The notes beneath the pieces were generated by a model, which saw nothing but the letters and a program-made list of their open reading frames with translations, had not been told where the DNA came from and searched no databases. A stretch of 5,462 bases of DNA, from contig JAQUGA010000171.1 in the NCBI GenBank assembly GCA_028684405.1, forward strand, positions 1 through 5,462, written 5' to 3'. The number at the start of each line of letters is the position of its first letter. The stretch's first letter is position 1. Both the position numbers and the translations under genes were made by a program. Origin of the DNA: Bacteroidales bacterium. GTDB lineage: Bacteria; Bacteroidota; Bacteroidia; Bacteroidales; WCHB1-69. Positions 1 to 5,462 of this stretch are shown piece after piece.

Positions 1-1091
1 GCAATGCTCCTCATGTTTTATGTCTAAATTCTGCCACTGCAGGACTCGAACTCATGTTGCGCTGGTTTGGTGTAAAAGAAGGCGATGAAGTGATTTTGCC
101 AGCCTATACCTACGCTGCAACCGCAAATGTGATTGTCCATTGCGGAGCAAAACCCGTTTTTGTTGATATTAATGATGATTTTAATATTTCCTTAGAAGCT
201 ATAAAAAAAGCCATAAGCATTCGGACCAAAGTAATCATGCCTGTAGATTTAGCTGGATTTCCCTGCGATTATGACGAAATAAATACCTTGGTTTGCTCTC
301 CCAAAATACAATCTCTATTTATTCCAGAAAATGAGAATCAAGCTGCCTTAAAAAGGATTTTAGTGGTCTCGGATGCGGCTCATTCGATTGGTGCTGTTTA
401 TAAAGGCAAAAAAATCGGAAGTTTGACTGATGTGAGTGTTTTTTCGTTTCATGCGGTTAAGAATCTTACAACAGCTGAAGGCGGTGCAGTATGTTTGAAT
501 TTGCCTGCACCATTTAATAATGAGGATGTTTATAAATATTTGTGCATTAAGTCTTTGCATGGACAATCTAAAGATGCTTTGGCGAAAATGACATTGGGAA
601 ATTGGAAATATGACATTATAGAAGCGGGGTATAAATTTAACATGACTGATATTCAGGCTGCCATTGGCTTGGTAGAATTGGGTAGATACGAACATGATAT
701 GTTGGTGCGTAGACGAGAAATTTTTGAATTGTATGCCGAAATTTTATCAAATCACGATTTTGCTATCATTCCACCATACGAAACAGCTGATAAAACAAGC
801 TCATATCATGTTTTTGCCCTTCGTCTAAAAAATGTAGATGAAAATCAAAGAGACCAAATTATGCAAGGTATTTTTGATAGGAAAGTTACGGTGAATGTCC
901 ATTTTATACCGCTTCCGATGATGACATTCTACAAACAATTGGGATATTCTATTGTTGATTATCCAAATACATATAAAAACTTTGCTTGTGAAATTAGTTT
1001 GCCTGTTTATTACACGCTTACAAATCAACAAGTTGAACGTGTGGCAAATTCGGTTATTGAATCGTATTACGAAGTAATGGGAAAGAAATGA
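1..1091 (+). CDS. DegT/DnrJ/EryC1/StrS family PLP-dependent sugar aminotransferase (5' partial)
   Basis: This family transfers an amino group, usually from glutamate, to a keto-sugar nucleotide in the cytoplasm to make amino sugars for surface glycans. The frame is open from base 3 to the left edge. The codons before the first ATG (base 54) encode NAPHVLCLNSATAGLEL, which continues the family's PLP-phosphate-binding NS-T-AL motif, so that ATG is internal and roughly 45 N-terminal residues lie outside the window (estimate from family length). Other landmarks are GDEVILPAYTYAATAN (bases 81-128), the cofactor-contacting Asp in VVSDAAHS (Asp at 372-374), and the Schiff-base Lys in SFHAVKNLTTAEGG (Lys at 459-461). 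The segment with SLHGQSKDALAK and GYKFNMTDIQAAIGL is typical of a bacteroidetal subgroup. The stop overlaps the start of the downstream sugar transferase (ATGA), which supports a role in polysaccharide or glycan synthesis. The exact substrate (for example a UDP-4-keto sugar, as for PglE) cannot be read from the sequence. Confidence 0.93.
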   Translation, partial: NAPHVLCLNSATAGLELMLRWFGVKEGDEVILPAYTYAATANVIVHCGAKPVFVDINDDFNISLEAIKKAISIRTKVIMPVDLAGFPCDYDEINTLVCSPKIQSLFIPENENQAALKRILVVSDAAHSIGAVYKGKKIGSLTDVSVFSFHAVKNLTTAEGGAVCLNLPAPFNNEDVYKYLCIKSLHGQSKDALAKMTLGNWKYDIIEAGYKFNMTDIQAAIGLVELGRYEHDMLVRRREIFELYAEILSNHDFAIIPPYETADKTSSYHVFALRLKNVDENQRDQIMQGIFDRKVTVNVHFIPLPMMTFYKQLGYSIVDYPNTYKNFACEISLPVYYTLTNQQVERVANSVIESYYEVMGKK

Positions 1092-1684
1092 TTAAACGTA
1101 TTTTCGATATTGTTTTTTCTTTTTTCGGTTTATTGTTTTTAAGCCCCTTTTTTGTAATTGTATCTTTGTTAATCATATTAGACTCTCGAGCTTGTGCTTT
1201 TTATGGCCAACGGAGAGTGGGAAAGGGGAATATTGATTTCTTATTATTAAAATTTCGCACCATGGAAGTAGGATCCGATAAAAAAGGATTGCTTACAATT
1301 GGACTTTTGGATCAGCGTGTGACCAAAATAGGACGAATTTTAAGAAAGTATAAAATTGACGAACTTCCTCAATTAATCAATATCTTAAAAGGAGATATGA
1401 GCTTTGTAGGACCTCGCCCCGAGGTTCGTAAATATGTTGATTTGTATACTCCCGAACAGTTGAAAGTGCTAGAAGTAAAACCTGGTTTAACGGATTATGC
1501 ATCCATAGAATACATGGACGAGAGTGATTTATTAGCACAATCCGAAAATCCTGAAAAGACATATATTGAAGTTGTTATGTCGGATAAAATAAAGCTTAAC
1601 TTTAAATATATTCATGAACAAAATTTCAAAACAGATATCATTATTTTGTTCAAAACATTATTGAAAATTATAAACAGAAAATAA
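1088..1684 (+). CDS. PglC-like monotopic phosphoglycosyl transferase (bacterial sugar transferase)
   Basis: This family starts lipid-linked glycan assembly by moving a sugar phosphate from a UDP-sugar to undecaprenyl phosphate at the inner membrane. The protein has 198 residues, the length of the short PglC/WcaJ-C-terminal core, and lacks the four extra N-terminal helices of WbaP/WcaJ. Residues 5-32 form one hydrophobic segment with Ser19-Pro20, the helix-breaking pair that makes PglC a re-entrant monotopic protein. KFRTM lies at 55-59, the catalytic Asp91-Glu92 dyad in KIDELPQLINILKGDMS, VGPRPE at 107-112 and KPGLT at 131-135. The start ATG overlaps the aminotransferase stop, and GGGAAAG lies just upstream inside that gene, suggesting translational coupling. 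Pairing with an aminotransferase resembles pglC/pglE loci for diacetamido sugars, but no acetyltransferase is visible, so the sugar specificity is unknown. It appears to be the last gene of its cluster in the window. Confidence 0.94.
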   Translation: MIKRIFDIVFSFFGLLFLSPFFVIVSLLIILDSRACAFYGQRRVGKGNIDFLLLKFRTMEVGSDKKGLLTIGLLDQRVTKIGRILRKYKIDELPQLINILKGDMSFVGPRPEVRKYVDLYTPEQLKVLEVKPGLTDYASIEYMDESDLLAQSENPEKTYIEVVMSDKIKLNFKYIHEQNFKTDIIILFKTLLKIINRK

Positions 1685-1886
1685 TAACTTATCTCATCAC
1701 AATTTCTTTAATCTTAATTTAAATTTATTTTTTGAGAATTGATGATGATATAATCAATCAGAAACCATCCATTTTGTACAGTTTGATAAATATTACTCCA
1801 TTATATTTAGGAAAGTTTAATTATTTTTATAAATTTGTCAAACAAAACGTTGGTTTTTTTATTTAATAAGAGATAATATTATAATT
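1685..1886. other. AT-rich intergenic gap between glycan genes and the TPR/OmpA operon
   Basis: This 202-bp stretch contains no ORF with recognisable coding character. I see no GC-rich stem followed by a T-tract after the sugar transferase stop. There are only weak AT dyads, such as AATTTAAATT near 1717 and ATTGAT/ATCAAT at 1738-1743 and 1753-1758. Its 3' end holds the promoter candidate listed separately. Either the upstream transcript ends by a mechanism not visible here or it reads through into the TPR gene. Confidence 0.6.
1806..1837 (+). promoter_or_regulatory. Bacteroidota-type promoter candidate for the TPR/OmpA operon
   Basis: TAAATTTG at 1830-1837 matches the Bacteroidota -7 consensus TAnnTTTG exactly. 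About 20 bases upstream, TTTAG at 1806-1810 is a weak match to the -33 TTTG element. Transcription would start near 1843, giving a leader of about 44 nt before the ATG at 1887. The consensus is established knowledge; use of this site is inferred, and chance matches are easy in such AT-rich DNA. Confidence 0.5.
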
Positions 1887-2957
1887 ATGAAAAAGATTTT
1901 TAGAAACATAGGTATTTTAATAATGCTTATTAGCATGGAGTCTGTTATTGCTCAAACAGATTCTGTAATTGTTATTCAAGGAGAAGAAACACAAGTTGCA
2001 GAAAAGATTTATAATGAGGGAATTGCTTTGTATAAGTCGCAAAAACTCGACGAAGCCATTCAGAAATTTGGAGAGGCTTTGAAGGAAGATTCAGAGTTTG
2101 CTTTGGCTTATTTAAATCGAGCTGTAGTTTTTATTGATAAAGAAGATTACAACTCTGCTCTTCTTGATTTCAAGTCATACATACAGCGTAAACCCAATGA
2201 TGCTCAAGCATATTATTTAAGGGGTAATGTGTATTACGCAATGGAAAAACAGGATGACGCATTGCTCGACTATACTAAATCAATCCAATTAAATCCACAA
2301 TTTGATAATCCATACTATTTTAGAGGAGTGATTAAGTTTGAAAAAGAACAATATCAGGATGCCATTTTAGATTTTTCAGAAGCGATAAAAATTAACCCCG
2401 ATTACTCATATGCCTATAATGATAGAGCGAGTGCTAAAAAAATGTTGGATGATATGGATGGCGCTATTGCCGACTATACGCAGGCCATAAGAGCAAATCC
2501 CAAACAAGCTTTTTTCTACAACAATAGAGGAAGTGCAAAACGTAAAAAAGGAGATTACAAAGAAGCCATTGCAGATTATTCCATGGCAATTAATTTAAAT
2601 TCCGAATATGTAATTGCATACAATAATCGAGGATATACGTATTTTGAATTAGGAGATTACACCAATGCCATTGATGATTTTTCAAAAGCCATAAACCTCA
2701 ATTCCCAATATGCCTATGCGTATAACAACAGAGGAAATGCAAAATATAAAATAAAAGATTATCAAGGTGCTATCGCCGATTTTGACAAAGCAATTGCTTT
2801 GGATCCAAATATGGCATATACATTCATGCACAGAGGCAACGCCAAAGAGATGATTCGAGATGTAAAGGGTGCTCTTGCCGATTGGGAAAAAGCAGCAGAA
2901 ATGGGAGTGGAAGCTGCCGCAACGTATGCTAAAAAAAGCAAAGAAGACACCTTCTAA
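1887..2957 (+). CDS. Exported tetratricopeptide (TPR) repeat protein, nine phased repeats
   Basis: TPR arrays are protein-protein interaction scaffolds, and no catalytic domain is present. Residues 1-22 form a signal peptide (MKK start, hydrophobic 8-16) with likely cleavage at VIA|Q22-23. There is no lipobox Cys, so a soluble periplasmic protein is expected. From residue 38 to 343, nine 34-residue units start at 38, 72, 106, 140, 174, 208, 242, 276 and 310 without any insertion or deletion. Each carries G or A at position 8, an acidic or aromatic turn (as in GDY), and an A-I-DF/Y---I-NP helix B. Units 6-8 share the near-identical opening AYNNRG/FYNNRG. Only about 13 residues follow the last unit (ending KKSKEDTF), so the protein is essentially one superhelix. 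It lies 17 bp before the OmpA/PD40 gene with no terminator between, suggesting co-transcription and a shared envelope complex. Its partner and exact role are unknown. Confidence 0.92.
   Translation: MKKIFRNIGILIMLISMESVIAQTDSVIVIQGEETQVAEKIYNEGIALYKSQKLDEAIQKFGEALKEDSEFALAYLNRAVVFIDKEDYNSALLDFKSYIQRKPNDAQAYYLRGNVYYAMEKQDDALLDYTKSIQLNPQFDNPYYFRGVIKFEKEQYQDAILDFSEAIKINPDYSYAYNDRASAKKMLDDMDGAIADYTQAIRANPKQAFFYNNRGSAKRKKGDYKEAIADYSMAINLNSEYVIAYNNRGYTYFELGDYTNAIDDFSKAINLNSQYAYAYNNRGNAKYKIKDYQGAIADFDKAIALDPNMAYTFMHRGNAKEMIRDVKGALADWEKAAEMGVEAAATYAKKSKEDTF
1998..2915 (+). repeat. Nine in-phase 102-bp units encoding the TPR array
   Basis: The coding DNA repeats with a strict 102-bp period (34 codons), nine times. 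The units at 2508-2609, 2610-2711 and 2712-2813 are the most alike. They share a tyrosine-Asn-Asn-Arg-Gly opening and a GDY/KDY turn followed by a GCnATT-rich helix B. Other units have diverged strongly in sequence while keeping length, which fits old duplication held by structure rather than recent slippage. Confidence 0.8.
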
Positions 2958-2974
2958 TATTGTAAAGATTAATT

Positions 2975-5041
2975 ATGAATTTTAGAATAAAAGATATGAA
3001 AAAATACGTATTGTTTTTAATTGTTATTGGAATTTATTCATCTTCATTGATGTCTCAAAATGTAGAATTTAATCGTGATAATTTCCCCAACAGAAGTGTA
3101 CTAAGAGAGGCCATAAAAAATATAAATAGTGGCGAAAAAATCTTGAAAGATGAATATCCTAATTACCAAGCAGCTCAGGAGTTTTTTATGCTTGCATATA
3201 AATTAAATCCAAATAATGCGGATCTAAATTATAAAATTGGATATTGTATTTTTAATGATAAAACGAGTCGTTTAGGATCCTTGCCCTACTTTGAAAAAGC
3301 ATATAAACTTAAGCCAGATGTTGCTTTGGATATTCAATATTATCTAGCACAAAATTATCACATTAATTATGAATTTGATAAAGCAATTAATTATTATCGC
3401 AGCTACTTAAACTCATTGTCAGGAAAAACCTTAAATGATAGTAGTGCAGAAGTTTATAAAAAAATAAATGAATGCGAAAATGGAAAGATTTTGATTAAAA
3501 AAGAAGAACGCGTTTTTATTGATAATATGGGAACCGAAATCAATACAGCATATGATGAATATGGTCCCGTTATTACTGCGGATGAATCTGTTTTAATGTT
3601 TACGTCCAAACGCCCTTTGGTTGTGAATCAGCGTCCTGAACGCGGAGATTACTTTGAAAACGTATACATTAGCAATCGTAAAGATAAAAAGTGGACACTG
3701 TCCGAAAACATTGGTAAAACACTTAATACAGATTATCACAATGCTGTAAAGGCACTTTCAAACGATGGCCAACAACTTATTATCTATAGAGGTGACAATG
3801 GGGGAGATCTTTTCCTCTCAAAAGCGTCTGGGGATTCATGGTCAAAACCTTCTCGTTTACCTAAACAAATCAATACAAACTATCATGAAGCTTCTGCCTC
3901 CTTTTCTTACGATGGTAAAACCTTGTATTTTGTAAGCGACAAACCTGGAGGTTTGGGCGGTCATGATATTTATCAAACAAAAGTGGACAATAGGGGCAAT
4001 TGGAGCGATCCTGTTAACCTTGGCGGCACTGTAAATACTCCGTATGAAGAGATATCCGTTTTTGCTCATCCCGACGGGAAAAGCTTGTATTTTAGCTCTA
4101 ATGGACATGATAATATTGGTGGTTACGATATTTTTAAAACTACTTTTGAAAACGGTATATGGACGAAACCAGTAAATATCGGATTTCCTATTAATACAAC
4201 CGAAAATGATGTCTTCTTTGTTATTTCAGCTAGTGGACGCCGCGCTTATTACTCTTCAACCAAAGATGGTGGTTATGGCGGACAAGATATCTATGTAATT
4301 ACTTTCTTAGGACCTGAAAAACTATTTGTAATGAATGGCGAGGATAATCTATTGGCAAATAAAACCAATCCAATAAGAGAAAAATTTATTGCACCCGCTG
4401 TGATTATCGAAGAAACCAGTTTGACGCTTCTTAAAGGTATAGTTGTAGATGAAAAAACGAGAAATCCAATTTTAGCTACTATTGAACTTTATGATAATGA
4501 AAAAAACGAATTATTGGCTTCTTTTCAGTCCAATAGCTCAACAGGAAGATATCTAGTTTCTTTGCCCTCTGGGAAAAATTATGGAATAGCCGTTAAAGCA
4601 GATAAGTATTTATTCCATTCTGAAAATTTCATTTTACCCGATTCTGCTAAATATCAAGAAATAGAAAAAGAAATTACCCTTAAAAAAATGGAAGTCGGTC
4701 AACGGATTGTTTTGCGAAATATCTTTTTCGATTTTGACAAATCATCATTGCGCACTGAATCAACGACTGAGCTAGAAAACTTGTTGGCTCTTTTAAAAGA
4801 AAATTCAAAAATGAAAATTGAAATTTCAGGACATACAGATAATGTTGGCTCGGCTCAATATAATAAAAAACTTTCCGAATCCAGAGCACATTCTGTAGTC
4901 AATTATCTTAAATCAAAAGGCATTACGGCTGATAGATTGTCATTCGCTGGCTTTGGTTTCGACGATCCAATTGCACCAAATGATACGGAAGAAGGTCGTC
5001 AGTTGAATCGTAGAACTGAATTTAAAGTAATACAAAACTAA
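2975..5041 (+). CDS. OmpA-family envelope protein with TPR, five PD40 blades and CRD-like domain (PorE-like architecture)
   Basis: This 688-residue modular protein probably sits in the periplasm and anchors an outer-membrane assembly to peptidoglycan. A signal peptide ends near LMS|Q (27-28). Residues about 60-170 are helical TPR-like repeats. Five PD40/WD40-like propeller blades span roughly 186-252, 253-302, 303-355, 356-407 and 408-445, with recurring INT-YHE/PYEE, DGK-LYF and GG-DIY/F motifs. Residues about 484-568 resemble a carboxypeptidase-regulatory-like beta domain. Residues 580-686 are the OmpA C-terminal domain (FFDFDKSSL, ISGHTDNVGS, LSESRA, GFGFDDPIAPN, NRRTEF). Its Asp622 and Arg637, 15 apart, fit the diaminopimelate-binding pair. 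This domain order is that described for PorE of the type IX secretion system, but it also occurs in other bacteroidetal OmpA paralogues, so no symbol is given. The first ATG at 2975 has a weak TAAAG 8 nt upstream. The ATG at 2996 (MKKYVLFL...) gives a more typical signal peptide and may be the true start. It lies 17 bp after the TPR gene and ends before a strong terminator. Confidence 0.93.
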   Translation: MNFRIKDMKKYVLFLIVIGIYSSSLMSQNVEFNRDNFPNRSVLREAIKNINSGEKILKDEYPNYQAAQEFFMLAYKLNPNNADLNYKIGYCIFNDKTSRLGSLPYFEKAYKLKPDVALDIQYYLAQNYHINYEFDKAINYYRSYLNSLSGKTLNDSSAEVYKKINECENGKILIKKEERVFIDNMGTEINTAYDEYGPVITADESVLMFTSKRPLVVNQRPERGDYFENVYISNRKDKKWTLSENIGKTLNTDYHNAVKALSNDGQQLIIYRGDNGGDLFLSKASGDSWSKPSRLPKQINTNYHEASASFSYDGKTLYFVSDKPGGLGGHDIYQTKVDNRGNWSDPVNLGGTVNTPYEEISVFAHPDGKSLYFSSNGHDNIGGYDIFKTTFENGIWTKPVNIGFPINTTENDVFFVISASGRRAYYSSTKDGGYGGQDIYVITFLGPEKLFVMNGEDNLLANKTNPIREKFIAPAVIIEETSLTLLKGIVVDEKTRNPILATIELYDNEKNELLASFQSNSSTGRYLVSLPSGKNYGIAVKADKYLFHSENFILPDSAKYQEIEKEITLKKMEVGQRIVLRNIFFDFDKSSLRTESTTELENLLALLKENSKMKIEISGHTDNVGSAQYNKKLSESRAHSVVNYLKSKGITADRLSFAGFGFDDPIAPNDTEEGRQLNRRTEFKVIQN

Positions 5042-5080
5042 AAGATTAAACTTTGATACGTTGTTTATAGCTATCATTCA

Positions 5081-5134
5081 TTTCAATAAAAACATCCCAA
5101 GCGAAAACCAAAGTTTGGGATGTTTTTATTGAAA
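5081..5134. terminator. Strong, probably bidirectional intrinsic terminator
   Basis: A 20-bp perfect inverted repeat (arms 5081-5100 and 5115-5134) encloses a 14-nt loop, in which GC can close further with GT at 5113-5114. The core pairs CATCCCAA with TTGGGATG and is followed by TTTTTATT on the + strand. The A-rich left arm gives the matching T-tract on the - strand. It begins 39 bases after the OmpA-family stop codon, so it ends the TPR/OmpA operon and insulates the following gene. An outer 8-bp pairing (5072-5079 with 5142-5149) extends the dyad. Confidence 0.92.
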
Positions 5135-5169
5135 AATAAAGGAATGATAAAAAAATACAAATTTCAAGG

Positions 5170-5201
5170 ATTCATTATGAATACATTAAAAATAATGTAT
5201 T
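5170..5201. repeat. Two dyad symmetries at the glyA promoter, possible operator
   Basis: A 9-bp perfect inverted repeat, AATACATTA (5180-5188) and TAATGTATT (5193-5201), is separated by AAAA and its right arm runs into the -7 element. Immediately upstream and overlapping by three bases, ATTCAT-T-ATGAAT (5170-5182) is a second near-perfect palindrome with 6-bp arms. The sequences are seen directly. Binding by a regulator is inferred only from position, and AT-rich DNA yields such dyads by chance fairly often. Confidence 0.4.
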
Positions 5202-5205
5202 TTTG
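5176..5205 (+). promoter_or_regulatory. Bacteroidota-type promoter of glyA
   Basis: TATTTTTG at 5198-5205 matches the TAnnTTTG -7 consensus exactly. TATG at 5176-5179, 18 bases upstream, is a three-of-four match to the -33 TTTG box. The predicted start near 5211 leaves a short leader of about 24 nt. The position between a strong terminator and the glyA ATG makes a promoter here necessary, which raises confidence over motif match alone. Confidence 0.65.
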
Positions 5206-5234
5206 CACTAAAGAAACAAATAACTATTTATAAT

Positions 5235-5462
5235 ATGGAAAGAGATACTTTAATTTTCGATTTAATCGAACAGGAAAAACAACGTCAAATACATGGTATT
5301 GAGTTGATTGCGTCTGAGAATTTTGTTAGTAATCAAGTTATGGAAGCCATGGGATCCGTGCTAACTAATAAATATGCTGAAGGATATCCTGGTAAAAGAT
5401 ATTATGGAGGTTGCCAAATTGTAGATCAAACTGAGCAATTAGCAATTGATAGAGCAAAAGAG
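5235..5462 (+). CDS. glyA: Serine hydroxymethyltransferase (3' partial)
   Basis: This cytosolic PLP enzyme interconverts serine plus tetrahydrofolate with glycine plus 5,10-methylene-tetrahydrofolate, supplying one-carbon units. Only the first 76 codons are present and the frame is open at the right edge; the family is usually about 420-430 residues. The N-terminus has the family signatures IELIASENFVS (22-32) and LTNKYAEGYPGKRYYGG (43-59), followed by VDQTEQLAIDRAKE, close to the bacteroidetal form. The ATG at 5235 starts at the expected point for bacterial GlyA (MERDTLIFDLIEQEK). There is no clear Shine-Dalgarno sequence, and the A/T-rich leader ACTATTTATAAT is normal for this phylum. It is insulated from the preceding operon by the terminator and appears to be its own transcription unit. 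The active-site lysine lies beyond the window. Confidence 0.97.
   Translation, partial: MERDTLIFDLIEQEKQRQIHGIELIASENFVSNQVMEAMGSVLTNKYAEGYPGKRYYGGCQIVDQTEQLAIDRAKE

Noticed and set aside
54..56. ATG at 54 as the start of the aminotransferase
   Set aside because: The same frame is open to the left edge and encodes the conserved NSATAGLEL phosphate-binding motif before this Met, so the true start is outside the window.
360..695. Minus-strand ORF of 111 codons inside the aminotransferase
   Set aside because: It is antisense to the conserved catalytic core, has no recognisable family or leader, and is explained as a shadow. The same holds for the other minus-strand ORFs at 825-1031, 1377-1562, 2762-2950, 3857-4108 and 4680-4889.
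1738..1758. ATTGAT/ATCAAT dyad as a terminator for the sugar transferase
   Set aside because: The stem is 6 bp and AT-rich with no following T-tract, so it is too weak to claim.
1685..1886. Small RNA, riboswitch or short peptide gene in the gap
   Set aside because: I found no conserved aptamer-like core, no strong hairpin pair and no short ORF with a convincing start and composition.
1998..2915. CRISPR-like or satellite array, because of regular 102-bp spacing
   Set aside because: The period is 34 codons in one frame and encodes TPR helices. The units are diverged and there is no repeat-spacer pattern.
5072..5149. Inverted repeats as ends of a transposon or MITE
   Set aside because: The arms are only 14 bases apart with no target-site duplication or internal gene, and position plus T-tract explain them as a terminator.

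Overview
The window looks like chromosomal DNA from a Bacteroidota (Cytophaga-Flavobacterium-Bacteroides) bacterium. The DNA is AT-rich. Two gene starts are preceded by an exact match to the phylum's TAnnTTTG -7 promoter motif. Shine-Dalgarno sequences are weak or absent. The protein families are also typical: a bacteroidetal-type DegT aminotransferase, a short PglC-like sugar transferase, and an OmpA protein combining TPR, PD40, carboxypeptidase-regulatory-like and OmpA domains. I cannot place it to genus from the sequence. All credible genes are on the + strand.

Bases 1-1684 are the tail of a surface-polysaccharide or glycan gene cluster. A DegT/DnrJ/EryC1/StrS PLP aminotransferase, cut off by the left edge, overlaps by ATGA a monotopic phosphoglycosyl transferase. 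The likely scheme is that the aminotransferase makes an amino sugar nucleotide and the transferase loads a sugar phosphate onto undecaprenyl phosphate. Bases 1685-1886 are a 202-bp AT-rich gap with no convincing terminator but a good promoter candidate.

Bases 1887-5041 form an apparent two-gene operon, 17 bp apart, for envelope proteins. The first is an exported protein made almost wholly of nine perfectly phased 34-residue TPRs. The second is a 688-residue exported protein with an N-terminal helical TPR-like region, a five-blade PD40 propeller, a CRD/SpaA-like beta domain and a C-terminal peptidoglycan-binding OmpA domain. This is the domain order described for PorE of the type IX secretion system, so a periplasmic scaffold that ties an outer-membrane machine to peptidoglycan is a reasonable but unproven reading. 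A long, perfectly paired, probably bidirectional terminator closes the operon.

Bases 5135-5234 carry a promoter for glyA (serine hydroxymethyltransferase), with two dyad symmetries at and just upstream of the -7 element. The first 76 codons of glyA run off the right edge. Overall the window is ordinary core and envelope DNA. I see no mobile element, CRISPR array or defence system, and the points most worth following are the TPR/PorE-like pair and the palindromes around the glyA promoter.
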